NCBI GenBank assembly: GCA_963662525.1
Contig: OY759717.1
Span: forward strand, 2,418,001-2,482,000
Length of the DNA stretch: 64,000 nt
Direction of reading: 5' to 3'
Origin: CAZSDU01 sp963662525
Lineage (GTDB): Bacteria > Bacteroidota > Bacteroidia > Bacteroidales > FEN-979
Shown here: piece by piece, positions 53,321 through 61,900 of the stretch
Numbering within the stretch: position 1 is the first letter of the stretch
Layout of the letters: the number at the start of each line of letters is the position of its first letter
The notes under the pieces: model-generated
Seen by the model: only the letters and a program-made list of their open reading frames with translations
Databases searched by the model: none
Told to the model about the DNA's origin: nothing
Made by a program: the position numbers and the translations under genes

Positions 53321-55624
53321 TTAATGCCTGATAATCAGCTTCTGACTCAGGTTTCCGGTACTGATGAGATAAATGCCCGGGGGAAAACCGGCTGTTGAAA
53401 TGTTGGCAGGGAAACTACATTCCTGGTTGAAAACCTGAAGACCAAGAGAATTGAAGATTCGGATAAGGGATCGCTTCGCCCCCGATGCAAGATCATGGGT
53501 TGCTTTGCTCCCGATACAGGATGGACAGGGGGAAGGAGAGGGAATACAATCAATGCAAACCTGCTGATTGGCGGGATTTGGATAGACCTGCAATTTTTGT
53601 TTTTCGATCCTGGTTTGATCATTGAATCCGGGATGAAGGTTCCGGCTGTAGTAGCTTAACCCTCCGGCGAAATTTCCGGTGATCATGTCAAAGACTGAAG
53701 GATCACTCAGGTGAGCCAGGGAGGCAGCGCTCCTCCATCCATCCCGGAAAGTATTCTCCGGTATCCCGATCAGGGAGAACAGAGAATCAGAAGGTGTAAA
53801 TTTACTTTCCAGATTATGATCAATATCTTTGAAAAAATAAACTTTTCCTTCATCACTACCGACCACCAGCATGGTTCTTTGTTCGGTGTCCCGGAAGAAA
53901 AACGGATGGCTGAACCCATCATAGGAAACATCATAATCGGTCACATTGATCTTGCCCAGACTATCGGTGACCAAGGTAAAAACCGGGCTGGAAGAATTGC
54001 CTGAGTTCCTGAAAAAATTAAGATTTCCGTTCCGTTCACCAATAACCAGGTCGTTCAGCCCATCTTTGTCCAGGTCAATCACCTGGGGAGAGCTATATTC
54101 CCCCACATCTATCATCTGGTAGTTCCATTGCGGTGGTCCGAAAGATGATGCTTCGATCAAATTGCCCGAATTTGGCAGGAAAACAAGACTGCCGTCAGGT
54201 TGTCCGAGCAACAGATCTGGTTTATCATCGCCATTCAGATCGCCAATCGCCGGAAACAAAGCCTCGCACTTAAAGGCTGAAATTTCACCCAGATCATCAG
54301 AAATCAGTTGAAAAAATGGTTCGGAAGCCGATCCTGTATTCTGAAAATATGAAATCCTTGATACAAAATCCGAATGCAGTATCGCATTTTCATAATAGGA
54401 AGTGTCGTAATAGCCATAACTGCTTACGATCAGGTCTTGCAATCCATCGTTATTCATGTCATGAAGCAAAGGAAATGAGGAAGAACCGAAATCGAGCATC
54501 TTCTCCTGGAAAAGCCGGTTGGTTTGAAATTCAAATACCGGCCGGGCATTGCTTCCAGTATTTTTATAAAACCATACGCTGCTGTAGTTTTCCGAAATGT
54601 ACAGGCTGGGGTCAAAAGGAGTAACGACCAGGTCCGCGGTTTCGTCGTTATCCAGGTCAATGAGGTTGGCAGAAGGGAAAGAGAACAAGCTGACTGCCCT
54701 GGAATTTGCGGGAAATGCCGTATCCTGGCTGATCATGAAAGCGGAATCAGGCGTTCCGCCATTGATCAGGGCGATGAGGTTGGGAAAATCCACGTCCCCG
54801 AGCACAAGGTCTTTCAATCCATCGCCATTGAGGTCGGTTGCCAGCAGGGTGGAGCCGGTATGACGGGAGGCAGGAAGATCAGCCTTATCCGCATATGGGC
54901 AAACTGCGTTCAGCGTGATATGGTTCCCTCCTTCACTTTCTTTGAATTTTCCCCAGCAATGATCGGTCAGGCGGTAATCGAGGCTGTCGCAATTCCCGAA
55001 CTTTTCCATGGAGAGGTTCTTATGGTATTCAACGTAAGATCCCAGCCCGAAAAAGCTGAGCAGGTCCAGGTCACCATCGCCATCAATATCAGCAATGGCA
55101 GGATAATCCACAGGGGTTAACAGGATACCGATATAGCCACTGTAATAATAGGATTCCAGCAGGTTCGTAACGAGCTCAAACTGAAGGGAATTTACCGATA
55201 TGTTTTTAAAAACCCTGGCACCTCCATTCGAATAAGTGAAGATGTCTTCTTTCCCGTCGCAGTTATAATCGGCCAGGATCACCCAGTCGTGAAGATCGGG
55301 CAGTTGGGAGGCATATTCCGGATGATAAGTGTAATCAATGGTATTCAGGCTTCCATGGTTAATAAAAGTCAGTTTCCGGTTTCCGTGCCGGTCGAATACC
55401 AGCAGGTCTTTGATCCCGTCGAGGTTGAGGTCGATGGCATTGAACTGGGGAGCATTCAATCCCCCGGCCCATCCAAATTTATACGTGTCCGGCAGGATCT
55501 GCTGGGCGGATAATCGGAGTGAAAAGGGAAAAGTGAAAAATGAAAAGAGAAAAGTGAAAAATGAAAAGAGAAAAATGAAAAGTGAAAAATGAGTCAGGCG
55601 GAATGAAGGGGGCAGGCTGAGCAT
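53321..55624 (-). CDS. FG-GAP/VCBS repeat T9SS secreted protein
   Basis: 767 residues. Integrin-like beta-propeller with at least six VCBS/FG-GAP calcium repeats (AIDLNLDGIKDLLVF, ILADYNCDGKEDIFTY, IADIDGDGDLDLLSF, LATDLNGDGLKDLVLG, LHDMNNDGLQDLIVS, VIDLDKDGLNDLVIG), then a type A sorting domain (VYPNPANQQVCIDC ... LIRIFNSLGLQ ... GFPPGIYLISTGN). Odd: residues 13-36 of the signal peptide are encoded by a ten-unit 7-nt array (FSLFIFLFSFFTFLFSFFTF-like, period 7), and about 25 residues inside the sorting domain (CIPSPSPCPSCIGSKATHDL...) come from a repeat insertion. Confidence 0.88.
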   Translation of the reverse strand: MLSLPPSFRLTHFSLFIFLFSFFTFLFSFFTFPFSLRLSAQQILPDTYKFGWAGGLNAPQFNAIDLNLDGIKDLLVFDRHGNRKLTFINHGSLNTIDYTYHPEYASQLPDLHDWVILADYNCDGKEDIFTYSNGGARVFKNISVNSLQFELVTNLLESYYYSGYIGILLTPVDYPAIADIDGDGDLDLLSFFGLGSYVEYHKNLSMEKFGNCDSLDYRLTDHCWGKFKESEGGNHITLNAVCPYADKADLPASRHTGSTLLATDLNGDGLKDLVLGDVDFPNLIALINGGTPDSAFMISQDTAFPANSRAVSLFSFPSANLIDLDNDETADLVVTPFDPSLYISENYSSVWFYKNTGSNARPVFEFQTNRLFQEKMLDFGSSSFPLLHDMNNDGLQDLIVSSYGYYDTSYYENAILHSDFVSRISYFQNTGSASEPFFQLISDDLGEISAFKCEALFPAIGDLNGDDKPDLLLGQPDGSLVFLPNSGNLIEASSFGPPQWNYQMIDVGEYSSPQVIDLDKDGLNDLVIGERNGNLNFFRNSGNSSSPVFTLVTDSLGKINVTDYDVSYDGFSHPFFFRDTEQRTMLVVGSDEGKVYFFKDIDHNLESKFTPSDSLFSLIGIPENTFRDGWRSAASLAHLSDPSVFDMITGNFAGGLSYYSRNLHPGFNDQTRIEKQKLQVYPNPANQQVCIDCIPSPSPCPSCIGSKATHDLASGAKRSLIRIFNSLGLQVFNQECSFPANISTAGFPPGIYLISTGNLSQKLIIRH
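53472..53555. repeat. Repeat insertion in the T9SS sorting domain of the FG-GAP gene
   Basis: Two similar about 30-nt units, GGATCGCTTCGCCCCCGATG and GGGTTGCTTTGCTCCCGATA, with 7-nt-like GATGCAAGAT/GATACAGGAT ends. In frame; adds about 25 residues between the first two strands of the sorting domain. Confidence 0.7.
55518..55587. repeat. Heptanucleotide tandem array, unit NNGAAAA, 10 copies
   Basis: Ten consecutive units GTGAAAA/GGGAAAA/ATGAAAA/GAGAAAA with no indel, coding strand minus. Because 7 and 3 are coprime, the array encodes a heptapeptide repeat (F-S-x-F-x-F-x) that forms the hydrophobic core of the signal peptide. Confidence 0.92.
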
Positions 55625-55649
55625 CTGACAAAGTTACCGAAACATTTTT

Positions 55650-55657
55650 TATCTTTG
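55650..55657 (+). promoter_or_regulatory. Predicted -7 element of the response regulator gene
   Basis: TATCTTTG, 16 nt before the ATG at 55674. Confidence 0.45.
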
Positions 55658-55673
55658 AAAAAATAAGCGAAAT

Positions 55674-56825
55674 ATGCCCGGAATTCTGGTAATTGATGAT
55701 GAAAAAAGTATACGGAATACCCTGAGGGAAATCCTGGAGTATGAAAAATATGCCGTGGATGATGCGCCTGATGGATTAGAAGGAATAAGTTTGGTTAAAG
55801 AAAACAAATACGACGCCATCCTATGCGATATAAAAATGCCTAAAATGGATGGTATTGAGGTATTGAAGCAAATATTGCCTCTTACCGATGCACCGGTGAT
55901 TATGATTTCCGGACATGGAACCATTGAGACTGCCGTTGAAGCGATAAAAATTGGGGCATTCGATTATATTGCCAAGCCACTTGACCTGAACAGGCTGCTC
56001 ATCACATTGCGTAATGCTTTTGATAAAGGAAGCCTGATCCGGGAAACCCGGATCCTGAAACGCAGGATCAGCGGAGCTTATGAGATGATTGGGGAGTCTG
56101 AACCCATACAAGGTATAAGGAGCATGATTGCCCGGGTAGCGCCCACCGATGCCAGGGTCATGATTACCGGGGGTAACGGAAGCGGGAAAGAACTGGTGGC
56201 CCGTCATCTGCATGCCCTGAGCCCGCGTGCTAACGGACCATTCATCGAAGTGAACTGTGCCGCCATTCCGGCTGAACTGATCGAAAGCAATTTGTTTGGC
56301 CATGAAAAAGGCTCATTTACTTCTGCCATCAAACAGCATAAGGGTGATTTTGAACAGGCCGATGGAGGAACTATTTTCCTGGATGAGATCGGCGATATGA
56401 GCCTTTCAGCCCAGTCGAAAGTGCTGAGAGTACTGCAGGAAAACAAGATCACCCGGGTGGGAGGGGAAAAAGAAATTCCGGTGGATGTGAGGGTAATCGC
56501 TGCCACCAATAAAAACCTGAAAGAAGAAATCCAGAAAAAAACCTTCAGGGAAGATCTGTATCACCGGCTTTCCGTTATTGTCATCGAAGTACCTTCACTC
56601 AATAACCGCCTTGATGATATTCCGCTGCTGGTCGATCATTTCCTGACGGAATACTGCTCAGCCATGGGAAAAGCCAGGGCCGAAATTCAGGCGGAAGCCA
56701 TGGAAGAACTGAAAAAGATAAACTGGACAGGCAACATCCGTGAACTGCGCAATGTGGTCGAACGGCTCGTAATCCTCTGTGATGGCATTATCACCATCGA
56801 CGACATCAACCGCTTCGCCAGATAA
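55674..56825 (+). CDS. Sigma-54-type response regulator without DNA-binding domain
   Basis: 383 residues: receiver domain 1-120 with phosphoacceptor D52 (ILCDIKMPKMDG) and K101, then an AAA+ central domain of NtrC type with Walker A GGNGSGKE (166-173), Walker B TIFLDEIGD (233-241). The sigma-54-contacting loop is GSFTSA (213-218) instead of GAFTGA, and the protein ends 15 residues after the AAA+ lid (DDINRFAR), so the Fis-type helix-turn-helix is missing. It may act from solution or with a partner. No histidine kinase in the window. Confidence 0.87.
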   Translation: MPGILVIDDEKSIRNTLREILEYEKYAVDDAPDGLEGISLVKENKYDAILCDIKMPKMDGIEVLKQILPLTDAPVIMISGHGTIETAVEAIKIGAFDYIAKPLDLNRLLITLRNAFDKGSLIRETRILKRRISGAYEMIGESEPIQGIRSMIARVAPTDARVMITGGNGSGKELVARHLHALSPRANGPFIEVNCAAIPAELIESNLFGHEKGSFTSAIKQHKGDFEQADGGTIFLDEIGDMSLSAQSKVLRVLQENKITRVGGEKEIPVDVRVIAATNKNLKEEIQKKTFREDLYHRLSVIVIEVPSLNNRLDDIPLLVDHFLTEYCSAMGKARAEIQAEAMEELKKINWTGNIRELRNVVERLVILCDGIITIDDINRFAR

Positions 56826-56829
56826 CCCC

Positions 56830-56899
56830 ATCGCCCATCGCCCATCGCCTATCGCATATCGCCCATCGCATATCGCATATCGCCCATCGCCTATCGCAA
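56830..56899. repeat. Heptanucleotide tandem array, unit ATCGCCC, 10 copies
   Basis: Ten units ATCGCCC/ATCGCCT/ATCGCAT/ATCGCAA in register between the response regulator and the convergent CHU_C gene. Contains the stop codon (56891-56893) of the CHU_C gene. Confidence 0.92.
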
Positions 56900-58798
56900 C
56901 AGTGTAACCGACCCATGGGCATGATGGGTGTCGCCCGGTTTGTCTGCCATTTCGTAAGTGGCGATGTAAAAATAAACGCCATCCGGGCAGTAGGCTTCTC
57001 TAAAACGACCATCCCAGCCATGATCGAAATTATCGGTTTCAAATACCTGTTCCCCCCAGCGATTAAAGATAAGCATTGAAAATATCGAAACCCCTTGACC
57101 GACAGCATGAAAAATATCGTTTAGTCCGTCAGCATTCGGAGTAAATACATTGGGAAACCATAGCTGCGAATCGCAGGCTGAGACGACAACACTGTCGCGG
57201 GCATTGCAGTTATTTTTAGTAACAATAACCCGGTAATGTCCCGCGGAAACCACCAGGAAAACCGAATCATCAGATCCATCCTGCCAGAGATATGCGGCAT
57301 CAGTAACGCCGGTTCTAAGCAGTATCGTGTTTCCCCCGCATAATGTTGTATCAGGGCCCAGATCAACCGGGATTTCGGGCTTGAAATCAAGGGTTGTAAT
57401 GACTATACTGTCGCAACCCGAAGAAAGAGGAATGGTGTCGTAATAAACTCCGGATGCTGAATGCCATTTACCCCCTGAATAGCAGGAGTCGCCGTAACAC
57501 AAAGTTGTATCAATCAGCCTTTCTGATGGTCTGTCGATCACAACAATTTTCTTGCAAAGGTTGACCTGATCTGGGAGGCCTTCATTCACGACTAGATTAA
57601 TATTATAGGTCCCAGTTTGGTTATAAGTATAAATCGGTGGATTATAAAGACTTGATGAAGGAATAGAAGAATTGTTACAGGGAAGAAAAGTCAAGCGGGT
57701 CAGTGTTGCGTTTCCCCGGTTGGTAATATAAGTAAATAAGGTGTCGTTCTGGCGGTATAATTCTGAGAAACTATGGGGCTGTGATAAATCGCCAAGGTTT
57801 CCAACAATCTCACCTGTCACATTCCCCTCAATTCCTCCATTGAAATTCAGTTTTCCCAGTTTGCCATAATAAAGATAATTGACATAATATCCGGTGGTCT
57901 TTTCGCAATCACGGAGGATAGTCAGCCCAACAGCATAATCTAATCCACCAGGGTTTCCCAAATCAATTCCATCTGGATCATTTAACAGTGAATTACCGAA
58001 ATCAAGTCTTGCCAGGTAATTATGTCCTGCAATCAGAATGGCATACCAATTATTATTCTCAAATAGCAGGCAAACAGCCCCAGGGCCATCAAATAATGTT
58101 TTATCACCAAGATCAGTAAAAACAGGGTTATTCAGGAGACTCGTCCCAAAATTGAATCTTAGCAGGGTATTGCCTAATGAACATGTAGCAAATCCGATCC
58201 AGGTATTTTCTTCCTTAACAACTGAAAGTCCGTGTAACATATTTTGAGGAGGAATATTGCCGACAACACTGGGTGTGGGAGTATTCCATAAGGAAGAACC
58301 AAAATCCAGCCGGATGAGCCGGGTATCCGAGCATACAAAACCTATCCACCTTCCATCATCGTTTTTAATCTGGATACCTTCTTCGTTATAGCTGATTAAA
58401 CCGAAAGTGCCGAGAGTACTCCAGTTGATCGGAGCATTTTTAAAGCTATTGCCATGGTAATACCTTATCACTCCGCTGCCTTGGCATGAAACAAATGAAA
58501 AACAATCGTTATCCTGCTTTACCATAGTAATATAGGTTGGTACATCCAGTAAACCACCGGGATTGCCCAGGTTGGTCCCGATGGGATTATTGCTTGCATC
58601 CCCAGAGCAAAAATTCCAATAATATGTGGACCCGCCGGTTGTCATGTTAGTGATTACTACTGAAGTTCCCTTACAAATTGTATCAGGAATACGAAAATCA
58701 GCAATAACCTGTGCAGAGGCCAGGTTCAGAAAGACCAGGGGATGGAGAATTTCTATTAAAAGGAGTAGGAGCGGGTATACATAAAATGTAGCCTTCAT
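56891..58798 (-). CDS. Surface protein with gliding-motility C-terminal (CHU_C, T9SS type B) domain
   Basis: 635 residues. Signal peptide, then an N-terminal region with repeated W-I-G-F...LxRLxFGxSLxNxP...LG units (about 50-55 residues each, probably beta-propeller blades), a PKD-like segment with YNPPIYTYNQTGTYNINLVV, and the C-terminal CHU_C domain: WFPNVFTPNADGLNDIFHAVGQ ... FNRWGEQVFETDNFDHGWDGRF...PDGVYFYIATYEMAD. CHU_C is the type B T9SS targeting domain. N-terminus is nearly identical in DNA to the next gene. Stop lies in a tandem array. Confidence 0.87.
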   Translation of the reverse strand: MKATFYVYPLLLLLIEILHPLVFLNLASAQVIADFRIPDTICKGTSVVITNMTTGGSTYYWNFCSGDASNNPIGTNLGNPGGLLDVPTYITMVKQDNDCFSFVSCQGSGVIRYYHGNSFKNAPINWSTLGTFGLISYNEEGIQIKNDDGRWIGFVCSDTRLIRLDFGSSLWNTPTPSVVGNIPPQNMLHGLSVVKEENTWIGFATCSLGNTLLRFNFGTSLLNNPVFTDLGDKTLFDGPGAVCLLFENNNWYAILIAGHNYLARLDFGNSLLNDPDGIDLGNPGGLDYAVGLTILRDCEKTTGYYVNYLYYGKLGKLNFNGGIEGNVTGEIVGNLGDLSQPHSFSELYRQNDTLFTYITNRGNATLTRLTFLPCNNSSIPSSSLYNPPIYTYNQTGTYNINLVVNEGLPDQVNLCKKIVVIDRPSERLIDTTLCYGDSCYSGGKWHSASGVYYDTIPLSSGCDSIVITTLDFKPEIPVDLGPDTTLCGGNTILLRTGVTDAAYLWQDGSDDSVFLVVSAGHYRVIVTKNNCNARDSVVVSACDSQLWFPNVFTPNADGLNDIFHAVGQGVSIFSMLIFNRWGEQVFETDNFDHGWDGRFREAYCPDGVYFYIATYEMADKPGDTHHAHGSVTLLR

Positions 58799-58816
58799 CT
58801 GATCGAATGTGATCAG
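58799..58816. promoter_or_regulatory. Palindrome CTGATCGAATGTGATCAG directly before the ATG
   Basis: Near-perfect inverted repeat directly 5' of the start codon of the CHU_C gene; an equivalent perfect palindrome is at 62930-62947 before its paralogue. Could be a protein-binding operator or a start-codon-proximal RNA hairpin. Confidence 0.5.
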
Positions 58817-58954
58817 GTAAAAATAGTAAATATTTTAATTATCACGATATATTGAAGTGAAAACAATAATGCTCAATGCTGTATTGTATAATTTCTTTAT
58901 TACCTTTTAAAACGGTCAAGGTGAGATTTTTTGTTATACCATTTTTTTTGTCTT

Positions 58955-61900
58955 TTAATCCCTTATACATCTCACAGAAAAGGCATTTGAGTGGTTCGAG
59001 TAGTAATCAGAAGCACTGAAATTTTGGAGGTTCATACCGTGTGAAAGGGCTTTAACAGTTGTTAATGAATTTGATGACCAGAAAAGCGTTGCAAATCCTT
59101 GAAAACTCCAGGATAAATTACCATATAAAACACCGCTTTGGGTTGCCCTAAAACCGTTAATTACCTGATTTTGTAAGGGCTTTCCTGTTAAGGATTGTTT
59201 TAGATTCGCATCGAACAGTATGATCCAATCGGTTTGTGTCGGAATATGCCAGCCTGGAGGACAAAGACCCTGGCTTCCAGGTATGTTTTCATATGCCATG
59301 ACCTCATCCCATTGATAAAGACCACCATAATTGCTGCAATTAGCAAGATTATCCAGATAACAATATTTCTCTATCAGGCAGTTATCACTTTGTTGATTTG
59401 AACCAGGAATCCATTCACCATAGTTCAGATTTTTTTGAAACCAGCATTGAGTCCCATTAGGAATAGTGGGATATGATTTTCCATCTCTAATATCAGTATA
59501 TGATTGCCCACAGTTAAATGCAGGTGACTCCTGAACCTGTATGGTTTTTGTTTTTGAATCGCTGCATAAATATCCGTTCTGATAGGTATAACTAATTAAT
59601 TTTGATCCGATCCCTGCTGCTGATGGCGAAAAATATCCTGTGGTTGAATTGACTCCTGGCCCGGAATAAATCCCTCCCAGCGGGAGTCCGCCTTTCAGCT
59701 TGAGAGGTTGGGCATTTATTATAGTAATTTCATCATTACATACAGCCAAGGTAACCACTGGTACTGGATTCACTGTCATTGAAAGCGGGAAACTGGTTGC
59801 CGGGTTGTTTTCAGTACAGTGCAGACTTGAGGTAAGGATGCAGGAAACCTGATCTCCATTTATCGGGATAAAAGAGTATTCAGGTGTGTTTTCACCTACT
59901 GAAATACTGTTTACTTTCCATTCAAAAATCGGATTAGCACCGGCATTAATCCCATAAGCAGTAAAGGAAACAAATTCTCCTGAGCAGATGGGATTTGCAG
60001 ATGCAATTATACTTAACCCAACTGTTTCATATGAGTCAATCATCATGAAAACGGGTGTACTTGTGGCAGGATTATTTAAAATACAGTTAGTGTTAGAGGA
60101 GGTCAATACACAGTGTATTTTATCACTATTCGCAGGTATGTATGAAAATGTCTGTGAATTTGTCCCTGCATCAGCATCATTTACCTTCCACTGATAAATT
60201 GGAGCGAGTCCTTCATTGACTGGCATAGCAGTAAAAAGCACTGGTGTCCCTTCGCAAACGGGATTGGCAGAAGCACCTATGCTAATATTAACAGGGTGAT
60301 TTTCATTAACCTGCATGATTATACTATTGCTTGTAGCCGGATTATTTAAAGTACAATTTGTGCTAGAAGAGGTCAGTATGCAATTCACTTGGTCATTATT
60401 GGCAGGAAAATATGAAAAAGTCTGTGCGTTTATACCCACTTCCGCACCATTAACTTTCCATTGATATGTTGGTGAGGTTCCTTCATTGATTGGCGTAGCT
60501 GTATATAGCACTTGGACTCCTTCGCAAACGAGGTCAGTGGAAGTCCCAATGCTGACACCAACTATATTGTAAGGAATTACCTGCATGATAATTGTATTAC
60601 TTGTAGCAGGATTATTTGAAGTACAACTTGTTAAAGAGGAGTTTAGTACACAGCTTATCTGATCATTATTGGAAGGTATGTATGAAAATGTCAGTGAGTT
60701 TGTCCCTGCATCAGCAGCATTTACCTTCCACTGATAAACTGGAGCGAGTCCTTCATTAACTGGCATAGCAGTAAAAAGCACTGGTGTCCCTTCGCAAACT
60801 GGATTGGCAGAAGCACCAATGCTAATATCAACAGGGTGATTTTCATTAACCTGCATGATTATACTGTTGCTTGTAGCCGGATTATTTAAAGAACAGTTTG
60901 TGTTAGAAGAGGTCAGTATGCAATTCACTTGGTCGTTATTGGCAGGAAAATATGAAAAAGTCTGTGCATTTATACCCACTTCCGCACCATTAACTTTCCA
61001 TTGATATGTTGGGGAGGTTCCTTCATTGATTGGCGTAGCTGTATATAGCACTTGGACTCCTTCACAAATGAGGTTAGTGGAAGTTCCAATGCTGACACCA
61101 ACTGTATTATAAGGAATTACCTGCATGATAATCGTATTACTTGTAGCAGGATTATTCGATGTACAACTTGTTAAAGAGGAGTTTAATACACAGCTTATCT
61201 GATCATTATTGGAAGGTATGTATGAAAATGCAGGTGAATTTATGCCAGCATCCACTCCATTTACCATCCAGTGATAAGTTGGAGATGTTCCTTCATTGTA
61301 CGGAGTAGCTGTAAATTCCACTTCAATTCCAGAACAGGATGGGTTAGTTGAAGCATTAATAGCAATATCAACATTCTGATTTTCATTTATTTGCATGATA
61401 ATGCTATTGCTTGTGGCGGGATTATTCGTTGTACAGGTTGGAAAAGATGAAGTTAAAACACAATTCACCTGATCGTTAGGCGTGGGAACATATGAAAATG
61501 TTGGTGAATTGATACCTACTTCCGTTCCATTAACTTTCCATTGATAAATTGGAGAATCTCCTCCATTGTCAGGGGTGGCTGTAAAACTGACAGTAGCTCC
61601 CTCACATACTGGATTGTCAGATGCAGCAATAGAAACAGAAACATTTCTTGGCTGAATGATTTCAATAGATTTGCAGAGGCTGACTTGAGTAGGTAATCCT
61701 TCATCAACTATTAATTGCACATTGTATGTTCCTGGCTGATCGTATGAAAATGAAGGGGGATTGTAAAGTGTTGAGGAGTTTACAGAAGCATTGGTGCAGG
61801 GTAAAAATCTCAGTCTTGTTAATGTGTAATTCTGGCGATTTGTGACGTATAGGAATAATGAATCGCCGGTTCGAAAAAGGTCAGAAAAATATGCAGGCCT

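Noticed and set aside
55518..55587. Sequencing artefact in the GAAAA array
   Set aside because: Ten units keep exact 7-nt register and an open frame with signal-peptide character, and similar arrays occur at a dozen other sites.
56830..56899. Possible CRISPR array
   Set aside because: Repeats are 7 nt with no spacers and there are no cas genes in the window.
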